Shown piece after piece: positions 1-7,710 of a stretch of 64,000 nt of DNA. The stretch is from Bacillota bacterium (lineage in GTDB: Bacteria > Bacillota_I > Bacilli_A > Izemoplasmatales > UBA1188). The notes beneath the pieces were generated by a model. It did no database searches, was not told the DNA's origin, and saw only the letters and a program-made list of their open reading frames with translations. The stretch covers positions 1-64,000 of the forward strand of contig JAEYPN010000014.1 in the NCBI GenBank assembly GCA_023410715.1, given 5' to 3'. A program made the translations under genes and the position numbers. The stretch's first letter is position 1. Every line of letters begins with the position of its first letter.

Positions 1-49
1 CTGCCTTACAAGCAGAGGGTCAGCGGTTCGAGCCCGTTATTCCCCACCA
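1..49 (+). tRNA. tRNA-Val (anticodon TAC), 3' part only
   Basis: The 3' part of a tRNA cut by the window edge. The anticodon arm (CTGC stem, loop CTTACAA, GCAG) shows anticodon TAC, followed by a T arm and an encoded CCA end at 47-49. It is the first of four tRNAs in tandem. Confidence 0.9.
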
Positions 50-50
50 T

Positions 51-126
<76 letters not shown>

Positions 127-133
127 GTATTTT

Positions 134-209
134 GATCCGCTAGCTCAGTCGGTAGAGCATTTGACTTTTAATCAAAGGGTCAGAGGTTCGAATCCTCTGC
201 GGATCACCA
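134..209 (+). tRNA. tRNA-Lys (TTT)
   Basis: A complete 76-nt cloverleaf. The acceptor GATCCGC pairs with GCGGATC, the anticodon loop CTTTTAA gives TTT, the T loop is TTCGAAT and CCA is encoded. It is the third gene of the tRNA array. Confidence 0.96.
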
Positions 210-214
210 CTTAT

Positions 215-301
215 GCCCGAGTGGCGGAATAGGTAGACGCGTTGGACTTAAAATCCAATGTCAGCAATGACGTGCCGGTTCAAGTCCGGCCTTGGGTACC
301 A
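215..301 (+). tRNA. tRNA-Leu (TAA)
   Basis: An 87-nt class II tRNA with a long variable arm. The anticodon loop CTTAAAA gives TAA. The acceptor GCCCGAG pairs with CTTGGGT, followed by A and encoded CCA. It is the last gene of the array. Its CCA end and terminator are duplicated at 2129-2172. Confidence 0.95.
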
Positions 302-342
302 AGTTTAAAATATAGTCTTGATTAATTATCAAGGCTTTTTTT
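299..342 (+). repeat. tRNA-Leu-end direct repeat, copy 1
   Basis: A 44-bp stretch from the last two bases before the tRNA-Leu terminal A through the T tail of the terminator. It matches 2129-2172 at 42 of 44 positions, differing at 306 and 332. A more diverged copy is at 4401-4441. Duplication of a tRNA 3' end is the usual trace of site-specific integration, but no integrase is visible here. Confidence 0.8.
315..342 (+). terminator. Terminator of the tRNA array
   Basis: A hairpin GTCTTGAT-TAATT-ATCAAGGC followed by a run of T. It lies 13 bases after tRNA-Leu and forms part of the 44-bp repeat described separately. Confidence 0.85.
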
Positions 343-460
343 AAGCTTTTTTGCATAAAATAAGATATTTTAATTTTTTTAGCTAATTTTATAAAAAAGC
401 ATTTAAATATTTTACTATAAATTATAAAAAAGTGTATTTTTTTATTTTAAGTAATTTGTG

Positions 461-511
461 GTGTTGCATAAAAAATATAGAGTGTTGCATAATTTTAGGA
501 GGGTGTTGCAT
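461..511 (+). promoter_or_regulatory. Three phased GTGTTGCAT repeats
   Basis: Identical 9-mers GTGTTGCAT occur at 461-469, 482-490 and 503-511, with start-to-start spacing of exactly 21 bp, about two helical turns. They would therefore lie on one face of the DNA. They sit 156-206 bp upstream of the XRE regulator and share the GTTGCA core with the palindrome at 582-595, so they are probably binding sites for that regulator. Confidence 0.55.
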
Positions 512-581
512 TAGCAAACTTTATTAACTTATATATCTCTTATGATATAATAATATTGTAAGATAAGTAGAAAATTTTCTT

Positions 582-601
582 GTTGCAAGTGCAACTTGAC
601 A
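582..601 (+). promoter_or_regulatory. GTTGCA palindrome abutting a -35 box
   Basis: GTTGCA-AG-TGCAAC is a palindrome at 582-595, directly followed by TTGACA at 596-601, a consensus -35 element. A clear -10 box at 17 bp is not seen; TAGAAA at 19 bp is the nearest. The position is what an autorepressor operator would have. The half-site is also part of the three 21-bp-spaced upstream repeats. Confidence 0.5.
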
Positions 602-666
602 AGGTTCAAATATGTTTAGGTAGAAATATTTTATAAATAAAAGTATTATGTTAGTGAGGTGATACC

Positions 667-2052
667 ATGGATTTAGGAAAAAAGATTTTAGAGTATAGAA
701 AAAAAACAGGACTATCACAAGAAGAATTAGGATATAAATTAAATGTTACTAGACAAAGCGTTAGTTTGTGGGAAACAAATCAAGCACAACCATCAGTAGA
801 CAATTTATTGGCATTATCTAAAATTTTGAATGTTTCATTAGATGAATTGTGTGGGAAAGAAGTAGTTTCAAACATAGAAGAAAGTATTAATAAACCTCTT
901 TTTAAGGCCGAAGTTACTTATACTGAAGAAATATATAAAAATACTTATAAGAGTTTTTATAATAAACATTTAACAATTAATTATATTGCTATCACTTTAT
1001 CTATTTTGATTTTTATAGGTATCTTATTATCAGATACAGAAAACACATTTGTTATTTTACCATTTATTTGTTCGTGTGTTTTTATTGGGTATATTTTAAG
1101 AGTTGGTAAAACTACTAACGAAGCAGTAAAAAATGCTTTAACTTCTAGGCCAAATCTAAAATCTGAATATAGCTTTTATGATGATTATTTTATGGTTAAT
1201 AGCACATCTGGAACTTCTAATGGTAGCTACTCAAAAAAATATTCAGATATTAAGTTGTTAAATCAAGATGAAAGGTATATTTATCTTACATTTGATGGTT
1301 TGTTTGCTGTAATTGATAAAAATTCTTGTAGAGATAACGAAGAAAAGTTATTAAAATTATTAAACTTAACTAAAGTTGAAACAGGTATAAACAAGAAAGT
1401 AAAATCATTATTATTAATTGCTTTTATTGCTTCGATCACGTCAATTTGGTTGGCACTAATGCTTGTAGTTTTTTCCGTTGAAACATCACCATTACCTGAT
1501 TTTCCATTTGCTATGGTAGAACATATGTGGAAGTTTTTCTTAATTATACCAATACCATTAGCTTCTGTGATTCTTGGTCTTATTTATATTAGAAAAGGAT
1601 ACAAGTGCAAAAAGAATATAATCGCAGGAATTATTATGACTGTATTACTTTCTGTTTTTGGAACATTTACAAGTTATTTTTCTACACTAATTAGTCATGA
1701 TATGCAATACATATATAAGTTGTCAGAAACTACAAATTTAAATATTCCAGGTAGTAGCTATATATCAATTGCTTATGATTATCAAACAGAAGGTGATTCG
1801 TTAGCAATGGTTAAAATTGATGATGATATTATGTATACCTCAATTATAAAAGATAATTTAAATTGGAAAGAAGATACTTCATTTATTCCTTCAAGTATCA
1901 GCAATTTGTTTATATTATCTTTAACATCTAATTATGAGTATTATTCAATTTATAATGTCACAAATAGCACCTATAATACTTTTGACGGTAATTTGATATT
2001 TATGGCATATGACATAGATACAAATATTTTATTTATCTACTGTTATAATTAG
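667..2052 (+). CDS. XRE-family regulator fused to a five-helix membrane domain
   Basis: Residues 5-62 form a Cro/C1-type helix-turn-helix (GLSQEELGYKLNVTRQSVSLWE). After a linker come hydrophobic segments at about 104-121, 127-145, 247-270, 288-307 and 318-338. A loop at about 165-225 resembles a YcxB/PH-like fold. The C-terminal 120 residues should be outside if the N-terminus is cytosolic. A membrane-bound transcription regulator that senses an envelope signal is likely, but the signal is unknown. The start ATG follows GAGGTGAT. The gene is alone between two copies of a tRNA-derived repeat and is preceded by phased repeats and a palindrome, suggesting autoregulation. The DNA-binding call is firm; the sensory role is inference. 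Confidence 0.8.
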   Translation: MDLGKKILEYRKKTGLSQEELGYKLNVTRQSVSLWETNQAQPSVDNLLALSKILNVSLDELCGKEVVSNIEESINKPLFKAEVTYTEEIYKNTYKSFYNKHLTINYIAITLSILIFIGILLSDTENTFVILPFICSCVFIGYILRVGKTTNEAVKNALTSRPNLKSEYSFYDDYFMVNSTSGTSNGSYSKKYSDIKLLNQDERYIYLTFDGLFAVIDKNSCRDNEEKLLKLLNLTKVETGINKKVKSLLLIAFIASITSIWLALMLVVFSVETSPLPDFPFAMVEHMWKFFLIIPIPLASVILGLIYIRKGYKCKKNIIAGIIMTVLLSVFGTFTSYFSTLISHDMQYIYKLSETTNLNIPGSSYISIAYDYQTEGDSLAMVKIDDDIMYTSIIKDNLNWKEDTSFIPSSISNLFILSLTSNYEYYSIYNVTNSTYNTFDGNLIFMAYDIDTNILFIYCYN

Positions 2053-2086
2053 GTGGTTGCACTCGTTTACGAAATGATAAAACACA

Positions 2087-2127
2087 AAAGAACTCGTTTA
2101 AGATTTGTATTAAAATTAGAGTTCTTT
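2087..2127 (+). terminator. Inverted repeat after the XRE gene
   Basis: AAAGAACTC (2087-2095) and GAGTTCTTT (2119-2127) form a perfect 9-bp stem around a 23-base loop. It lies 34 bases after the stop and just before the repeated tRNA-type terminator. It may act as part of a double terminator or be an end of the inserted unit. Confidence 0.4.
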
Positions 2128-2128
2128 G

Positions 2129-2172
2129 CCAAGTTAAAAATATAGTCTTGATTAATTATCAGGGCTTTTTTT
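2129..2172 (+). repeat. tRNA-Leu-end direct repeat, copy 2
   Basis: A 44-bp copy of 299-342 with two differences, including the CCA derived from the tRNA end, the terminator hairpin and the T tail. It brackets the 1.8-kb XRE unit together with copy 1. It can still fold as a terminator for the XRE gene. Confidence 0.8.
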
Positions 2173-2459
2173 ATTTGTTGGCAGAAAGTGATAAAATCCC
2201 TATCAGCCAGTTTTATAAAAGGATAAACAGGTTATTTATTTTTTAAAAGTAGTATGATTATAGTTTTATTTTACTTTACTTGTGAACAAATTAACGATTT
2301 AATGTTAAATGCATAATCTTTAAATCAAAGCATCAATGCTATTAAGAATTATTAATATAACTATACTGTAATTAAGATATAAGTAAATTTTTTACTGAAA
2401 ATATTGTATAATAATTTGAATTAATACCTTTTTTTTGTGCTTTATGTTCTTTGTAGTTA

Positions 2460-2872
2460 TTATAACATTTGTTGACTCATCAACCTATATTGAATTGGTG
2501 AATAGCCATATAAGTTTAGCTATACTCTATCGTGATTATACCAATAAATATATTAATTAATTGTTCTAATTAAATTCAATAAAGATTTAACTTTTTGTAA
2601 ATAAATAGTTTCGCTTTTGATTGTTTATGGAACTGTCTAATTGGATGATTTCGATAATCTTTTGGTATCTAAAAGAATCATTCTTTACCATAGATTCTAT
2701 ATTGATAAACCCTCCTAGCCGTTAGTTTATCATTTAGACTACTTAATGTTAAATATAGATTATACTTACGTATAGCTTGGCTATAAGATAGTTCATTTTT
2801 GATGATGTCTAAAACCACGTTTAATTTAAATTCTGCGCTCCATAACCTAATTTTTTTCTTTTTATCTTACAT
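2460..2872 (-). pseudogene. Decayed IS3-family (IS150-like) transposase
   Basis: On the - strand, the part near 2872 encodes an OrfA-type helix-turn-helix (SAEFKLNVVLDIIKNELSYS), with a TAA directly after the ATG. The part ending at 2460 encodes the C-terminal OrfB signature (IYWYNHDRV, stop, then LNLYGYSPIQYR). The reading frame has several stops, and most of the catalytic core is missing. This is an internally deleted remnant, not an active element. Terminal inverted repeats are not clear. Confidence 0.75.
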
Positions 2873-2943
2873 ATGATACCTACTCCATATATTTGTATTA
2901 TAACAATGTACAACTTTTTGGTATCAGTTCAGATCTTAACAGG

Positions 2944-3203
2944 TTCTATAAGTCAAAGGCCTGATTCATTGCTCGTAACATAAAAACAAACGCAAGAGAA
3001 GGCAAACGTGAGCGGTGTGGTGCCGTTAATGAAGAGGTACATTATAAGATTAGAATAACTGTTGATAATGTTAATGATGCTAATATAAGTCTTAATCAAG
3101 ATAACTTGGAGTTGTTATGTATGTTTTGTCATAATGACGAACATGGAATGTTTAAAAAAAAAAAGAAATGTTTGATGATGGTTGGAATATTATTCCAAAT
3201 TAA
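2944..3203 (+). pseudogene. Decayed phage-type HNH endonuclease
   Basis: The translation reads FYKSKA, then TGA where the family has Trp, then an open stretch with a CxxC-like start (RCGAVNEEVHYKI), ISLNQDNLELLC and CHNDEH. This is the zinc-binding HNH pattern of small phage nucleases encoded beside terminase genes. A frameshift in an A run at about 3153-3164 separates the final FDDGWNIIPN. One expected catalytic His reads Tyr (VHYKI instead of VHHKI). The gene is clearly dead and is likely a prophage leftover, as is the fragment at 3984-4250. Confidence 0.7.
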
Positions 3204-3282
3204 ACATAGACGATAAGAAATATTTTTGGTATAATATTGAAAAAGTCTATATAAGTTAAAGGGCACATATCAGGAGGTATTT

Positions 3283-3477
3283 ATGTTGGTTTTAGGTGTT
3301 TCTCTTATCACTATAGGTAGTATAATGTTTTTTCTTATGATTTTAAGCCAATCATCATTCACAAGCTATTTACATGGTTCTTTTTTGGGACGATTGGGAT
3401 ATAAAGCAACTGTCTTGATTATGCTAATAGCGTTTTTAGTAATTGTAGGAGGTATAGCATGCTTAGTTATATTCTAA
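3283..3477 (+). CDS. Small two-helix membrane protein 1
   Basis: A 64-residue protein with two hydrophobic segments (about 2-24 and 42-63) joined by a polar loop containing SFLGRLGYKA. A strong Shine-Dalgarno CAGGAGGT precedes the ATG, and TATAAT at 3230-3235 may be its -10 box. It overlaps the next gene by 19 bp. No family is recognised. It is the first of three overlapping tiny membrane proteins, which suggests one small complex. Confidence 0.6.
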   Translation: MLVLGVSLITIGSIMFFLMILSQSSFTSYLHGSFLGRLGYKATVLIMLIAFLVIVGGIACLVIF

Positions 3478-3638
3478 TTGGTCTTGGTGTTTTATTATTA
3501 CTCCTTATTGTTTTAAAAGCAGCAGGTTTGTTTTATAATATCACATATAAAATGCTCCCTAGAACAAGGTTAATAATAAGTTTATTAGTTTTTGGAGTTT
3601 CATTAGTTTGCATAATAATAGGTATTAGATTATTATGA
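3459..3638 (+). CDS. Small two-helix membrane protein 2
   Basis: A 59-residue ORF (MLSYILIGLG to CIIIGIRLL) with hydrophobic segments at about 4-22 and 36-57 and a basic loop (YKMLPRTR). AGGAGG lies 6 bases before the ATG, inside the end of the upstream gene. Its TGA stop overlaps the ATG of the third gene (ATGA), so the three are translationally coupled. No family is recognised. The strong ribosome site and coupling make it likely real despite its size. Confidence 0.6.
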   Translation: MLSYILIGLGVLLLLLIVLKAAGLFYNITYKMLPRTRLIISLLVFGVSLVCIIIGIRLL

Positions 3639-3844
3639 ACTACATTGGTATAATTTTAATAGTTTTAGGAATATTAAGCGTAATTTTTGCGATACTAGCT
3701 ACTCCAGCAGATCGAGCATATAGTGATGAGAGTATAAAATTAGGAAAAAGATTTTTTAAATTTACTTTTGATTTTAGGTTAATGACATTGTTTATTTTGA
3801 TTGGTATTGCTCTTATTACTATAGGAATACTATTGCTCTTATAA
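3635..3844 (+). CDS. Small two-helix membrane protein 3
   Basis: A 69-residue protein with hydrophobic segments at about 3-22 and 49-69 and a charged central loop (DRAYSDESIKLGKRFFKF). It starts in a 4-bp ATGA overlap with the preceding gene. No family is recognised. The three proteins are similar in layout but not obviously in sequence. Confidence 0.6.
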   Translation: MNYIGIILIVLGILSVIFAILATPADRAYSDESIKLGKRFFKFTFDFRLMTLFILIGIALITIGILLLL

Positions 3845-3943
3845 TCACCGCCCCAGTGCATATTATTTATTGCAAAGGGTACCGCATGAGTGGGCTCTTA
3901 AAAAATGCAAGGAAAAAATTTTGAAAATTCAAAATTTAGATTA

Positions 3944-3966
3944 AGTCACGAAAGTGGCTTTTTTTT
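3944..3966 (+). terminator. Terminator after the small membrane protein genes
   Basis: The hairpin AGTCAC-GAAA-GTGGCT has a GNRA-type loop and is followed by a run of eight T. It lies 100 bases after the last small membrane gene. Confidence 0.75.
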
Positions 3967-3983
3967 GAAAGTGAGAGCTAGAA

Positions 3984-4250
3984 ATGGCAGTGATTGATAA
4001 AGTACAAATTGAATACAAAAGATTAAAAGTATTGTTTGCTTCAGTTAAACCATCTAAAAGTGAACTTGTTGATAATCTAATCAATGAAGCTGCATTCATG
4101 AGAGTTCAACTTGAATCACTACAAGTTCAAATTAAAAAATATGGAGCAATTCAAATATAAAAAAAGGAACTCAACATCAAACAGAAGTAGTCTAATATTA
4201 TACAAAATTAGTAAACTCATATGGTACTATCAAGTAGATAGGATAATTAA
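3984..4250 (+). pseudogene. Decayed P27-like phage terminase small-subunit gene
   Basis: A 58-residue ORF (3984-4160) contains SELVDNLINEAAFMRVQLES, which resembles small proteins encoded beside terminase in Bacillota phages (P27-like small terminase). A frameshift in the A run at about 4158-4166 joins it to KKGTQHQTEVV, a stop, then YYTKLVNSYGTIK, which continues the family pattern. The C-terminus is lost. With the HNH remnant it marks a dead prophage packaging module. The family call is from memory of the motif. Confidence 0.5.
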
Positions 4251-4269
4251 TTAAAATTTTTTAATATTA

Positions 4270-4302
4270 GGCTTGATTCCGTTATTCAATTGGAGTTAAG
4301 CC
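4270..4302 (+). terminator. Strong hairpin in the accessory strip
   Basis: GGCTTGATTCC and GGAGTTAAGCC form an 11-bp stem (with G-T pairs) around an 11-base loop, followed by CTTTAATTTT. A terminator of the former phage segment is most likely. Confidence 0.5.
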
Positions 4303-4345
4303 CTTTAATTTTACTATCAAATAGTTACTTTGTAAACTAAAAAAG

Positions 4346-4374
4346 GGGTGCGTAAAATGACTAAGGGTGCGTAA
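4346..4374 (+). repeat. GGGTGCGTAA short tandem direct repeat
   Basis: GGGTGCGTAA occurs at 4346-4355 and 4365-4374, 19 bp apart. It lies just before the third copy of the tRNA-derived repeat. No function is evident. Confidence 0.35.
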
Positions 4375-4400
4375 TTGTATCAAAATAGGTAACCTAACAC

Positions 4401-4441
4401 AAGTTAAAAATACAGGCTTGATTAATTATAAAGTCTTTTTT
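4401..4441 (+). repeat. tRNA-Leu-end direct repeat, diverged copy 3
   Basis: Aligns without gaps to the AAGTT to T-tail part of copy 2 with five differences and keeps the hairpin with one mispair. The following GCATAAAAT also occurs after copy 1 (353-361). It probably marks the original downstream side of the tRNA-Leu terminator, making 343-4400 an accumulated insertion zone. Confidence 0.55.
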
Positions 4442-4857
4442 GCATAAAATTGTTTTATTGCTTATAAATCATAGTAAAAAATAAAAATATATATAAGGAA
4501 AAAAAATAAATATTTACTTAACAATTGATAAAGCAAACATTAATATAGCTAAAAATTTAATCAAACATCTTTATTATCATTGAAGATTCAGAAATTTACT
4601 ACTATTGATGATTAAATTAATGGAAAAAAGTAAAGTTTTTAAAATAAAAAAAATAGAACAAAGACTAATAATTTTTGTTCTTTTTAATTTTAACAATATA
4701 AATAGGATGACTATTAATAAAAAATATAATGTGTTTCTGAGAAAAAATAAAGAATTTTATCTACTAAATTATTAGGTAGATACTTTTGATTTTTGCCCAT
4801 ACAATTAATGTTAAAAATTATATCATAATAGTGTATAAATGATTGGGGAGTTTCTAG
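4442..4857 (+). other. AT-rich gap before the ABC importer
   Basis: No gene is supported here. The one notable item is an orphan hairpin (GAACAAA 4656-4662, TTTGTTC 4674-4680, then five T) that would terminate a transcript without any visible upstream gene. A leader or small RNA is possible, and no known riboswitch was recognised. GGGGAG at 4846-4851 is the ribosome site of the next gene. Confidence 0.4.
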
Positions 4858-5601
4858 ATGTCAAAAGTATTAGAATTTAAGAATGTAAATAAAAGCTTTT
4901 GCAATAACGAAGAGCAAGTAGAAGTGCTAAAAGATATTAGTTTTGATCTTAAAGAAGGAGAAATACTAGCCATTATTGGTCCATCTGGAAGCGGTAAAAC
5001 GACAATTTTAAATTTAATTGCAGGATTAATACAACCTGACAGTGGCACTGTTACAGTTGACGGTGAAATAGGTTATATGTTTCAACGTGATCACTTGTTT
5101 GAATGGCGGACAATTTATAAAAATGTTATATTAGGATTAGAAATAAAAAATGCACTTAATGAAGAAAATAATAAGTTTGTAATTGAAATGCTTAAAAATT
5201 ATGGAATATGGGACTTCAGAAATAATTATCCTTTAGAACTTAGTGGAGGAATGCGCCAAAGAGTGGCGTTAATTAGAACGCTTGCAATTAAACCTAATTT
5301 ATTATTATTAGATGAGCCATTTGCTTCACTTGACTATCAAACAAAACTACTCGTAATTGAAGATGTATATAAAATTATTAAAAATGAAAAGAAATCAACA
5401 ATTATTGTTACACATGATATATCTGAAGCTATTAGTATTGCAAATAAGGTTGTTGTCTTATCTGAAAGACCAGCTAGAATTAAATCAATTCATGAAATAA
5501 TCTTAACAACTGAAGGTGAAAGAACACCACTTGCTTCAAGAAGAGCAGTAGAGTTTAAAGATTATTTTGATATCTTATGGAAGGAACTAAATCATGGATA
5601 A
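4858..5601 (+). CDS. ABC importer ATPase, SsuB/TauB type
   Basis: A 247-residue nucleotide-binding subunit. Walker A GPSGSGKT is at 41-48, the Q-loop at MFQRDHLF, the signature LSGGMRQR, Walker B LLLLDEPFASLD and the switch VTHD. All catalytic residues are present. The EWRTIYKNV region after the Q-loop is typical of the nitrate/sulfonate/taurine class. It energises uptake with the permease and lipoprotein that follow. Its stop overlaps the next start (CATGGATAA). The order ATPase, permease, binding protein is less common than binding protein first. Confidence 0.9.
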   Translation: MSKVLEFKNVNKSFCNNEEQVEVLKDISFDLKEGEILAIIGPSGSGKTTILNLIAGLIQPDSGTVTVDGEIGYMFQRDHLFEWRTIYKNVILGLEIKNALNEENNKFVIEMLKNYGIWDFRNNYPLELSGGMRQRVALIRTLAIKPNLLLLDEPFASLDYQTKLLVIEDVYKIIKNEKKSTIIVTHDISEAISIANKVVVLSERPARIKSIHEIILTTEGERTPLASRRAVEFKDYFDILWKELNHG

Positions 5602-6391
5602 TTGTAAAAAACTTCAAAGAAAAATAAAAATGGCAAAAATAAGAACCATAATAATGCAAATTTTAATTGTAGTTTCCTTCTTTCTGCTTTGGGAATTATG
5701 TTCTAGTGTTGGTATTTTAAATGAGTTTCTATTTAGTAAACCATCAAAGATATTTAAATTATTAGTAATCTATATTAACAATAATCAAATTTGGAAACAC
5801 ATAGCAATTTCTTTATATGAAACAATACTTGGTATAGTAATTGGAAGTACAGCTGGTATATTCATTGCCATATTATTATGGTATAACAGAAGAATTGCAA
5901 AACTATTAGAACCTTTTATGGTTGTTTTAAATGCCTTACCAAAAACAGCTTTAGCACCAATAATGATTATTTGGGCTGGTGCTGGTGTAACTGGGATTGT
6001 TGTTGTGGCAATATCGATATTAATTGTAATTACCGTTATTTCTACATATAATTACTTCATTAATGTCGATAGTGAAAAAATTAAAATGATTCAAGCATTT
6101 AAAGCGAGTAAACTGCAAATATTTACTAAACTAGTTTTTCCTAGTAACTTAACGAATATAATAAATGTTATAAAAATTAATATTGGAATGTCTTGGATTG
6201 GTGTCATTGTCGGTGAATTTTTAGTTTCAAGTGCTGGAATAGGATATTTGATAATGTATGGCGGTCAGGTATTCAAATTAGATCTTGTTATGATGGGTGT
6301 TTTAATTTTAGCTATTCTTGCTTACGGAATGTATGCAATAGTTGATTTGATTGAAAAATATTTAATAAAGAAAAGGGGAAAAGGGATTTGA
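5594..6391 (+). CDS. ABC importer permease, SsuC/TauC type
   Basis: A 265-residue integral membrane protein with about six hydrophobic segments. The cytoplasmic EAA-like loop (IQAFKASKLQIFTKLVFPSN) contacts the ATPase, and GMSWIGVIVGEFLVSSAGIG is the usual C-terminal block of this permease class. It overlaps the ATPase gene by 8 bp and the binding-protein gene by 4 bp, giving a coupled three-gene operon. Confidence 0.9.
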   Translation: MDNCKKLQRKIKMAKIRTIIMQILIVVSFFLLWELCSSVGILNEFLFSKPSKIFKLLVIYINNNQIWKHIAISLYETILGIVIGSTAGIFIAILLWYNRRIAKLLEPFMVVLNALPKTALAPIMIIWAGAGVTGIVVVAISILIVITVISTYNYFINVDSEKIKMIQAFKASKLQIFTKLVFPSNLTNIINVIKINIGMSWIGVIVGEFLVSSAGIGYLIMYGGQVFKLDLVMMGVLILAILAYGMYAIVDLIEKYLIKKRGKGI

Positions 6392-7395
6392 GATTATTAA
6401 AAAAATATATAATTATTTTAATGTTATTTTTATCACTAGTAGTACTTACTAGTTGTAAAAAGGATAAAAATAAAATTACAATTGCGGAGGTTACACATTC
6501 AGTATTTTATACTCCGCAATACGTAGCTATTGAAAAAGGATTCTTCAAAGAAGAAGGATTAAATATTAATCTAGTACTGACAAGTGGTGCTGATAAGGTA
6601 ATGGCTGCATTATTAAGTGGAAGTGCCGATATTGGGCTTATGGGACCGGAAGCAACAGTATATGTTTACAATGAAGGAGCTGAAGATTTTGCAGTAAACT
6701 TCGCGCAATTAACGCAAAGGGCTGGAGATTTCTTAATAGCTAGACAAAAAATTAATAACTTTACTTGGGATATGGTAAAAGGTAAACAAATTCTTGGTGG
6801 TCGTAAAGGCGGAATGCCAGAAATGACATTAGAATATGTATTAAAGAAAAATGGATTAAATGTTGGTAGAGACGATAATACAAAAGATGTTAATGTTAGA
6901 ACCGATGTTCAATTTGCAGCACTAGCTGGTAAATTTGAAAGTGGAGATGGCGATTTTGTAATATTATTTGAACCAACAGCAACAAACTTAGAATTAGCCG
7001 GTAAAGGATATGTAGTAGCAAGTAATGGTGCAGAAAGCGGAAATATTCCATTTACTGCATATAGTACTTTAAAAAGCTACATGGAAAAAAATCCAGAAAT
7101 TTTAATTAAATTTACAAGAGCTTTATATAAAGCACAACAATGGGTTAGAACTCATACTGCAAAAGAAATTGCAGAAGTAATTCAACCACAATTTCCAGAA
7201 ACATCACTAGATACATTAACCAAAGTTATGCAAAGATATATTGATATCGATGCTTGGACAGTAACACCATATTTTTCAGAAGATGCTTTAAATAAATTAA
7301 TGGAAATTATGATTTTAGCAGATGAACTTGAAAAGAAAGTACCATTCTCAAGACTTGTAAATAATGAATTTGCCAATAAAGTAATTAGTGAATAG
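6388..7395 (+). CDS. NMT1/SsuA-like substrate-binding lipoprotein
   Basis: A 335-residue lipoprotein with signal and lipobox LTSC at about 20-23, then an NMT1/SsuA-like periplasmic-binding fold (TIAEVTHSVFYTPQYVAIEK, GFFKEEGLNINLVL, GSADIGLMGPE). The start is TTG inside the ATTTGA overlap with the permease stop, supported by AAAGGGG upstream. The substrate is not evident: the family covers sulfonates, nitrate, thiamine or riboflavin precursors and aromatic acids. No sulfur or thiamine genes are nearby to decide. Confidence 0.85.
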   Translation: MRLLKKYIIILMLFLSLVVLTSCKKDKNKITIAEVTHSVFYTPQYVAIEKGFFKEEGLNINLVLTSGADKVMAALLSGSADIGLMGPEATVYVYNEGAEDFAVNFAQLTQRAGDFLIARQKINNFTWDMVKGKQILGGRKGGMPEMTLEYVLKKNGLNVGRDDNTKDVNVRTDVQFAALAGKFESGDGDFVILFEPTATNLELAGKGYVVASNGAESGNIPFTAYSTLKSYMEKNPEILIKFTRALYKAQQWVRTHTAKEIAEVIQPQFPETSLDTLTKVMQRYIDIDAWTVTPYFSEDALNKLMEIMILADELEKKVPFSRLVNNEFANKVISE

Positions 7396-7399
7396 ATCT

Positions 7400-7430
7400 A
7401 ACACTTCTAGTAATCTAGAGGTGTTTTAAT
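7400..7430 (+). terminator. Terminator of the ABC importer operon
   Basis: AACACTTCTAG-TAAT-CTAGAGGTGTT forms an 11-bp stem with a T-rich 3' side, 5 bases after the stop. Confidence 0.85.
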
Positions 7431-7710
7431 TTTAGCAATTTTATAAAATATCTAAAACCTTATAATAAATTATATATTTTAAGAATAAAGTATAATATTG
7501 CAATTGAAGCAAAGAAAATAAAAAAATACAAGGAATAATTAAAGAATTAACTCCTTTGGCTAGGAATACTATTGCTTTATGTTTTTTTTTACTATCATTT
7601 GAATAAAAAATATTAATGTAATTGTAGTTAAATAGGTAATCATTTATAAGCTTAAATTATAGACTTAACAAATAATTAAGTCTTTTCTTTAACTATTTTA
7701 TTGACTACTT

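Noticed and set aside
299..4441. An intact integrative element with its own integrase
   Set aside because: No recombinase or integrase is encoded between the repeats, so only the trace of integration is claimed.
4442..4857. Thiamine or other riboswitch before the NMT1-type importer
   Set aside because: No conserved TPP-box or other riboswitch core could be recognised; only an orphan hairpin is seen.
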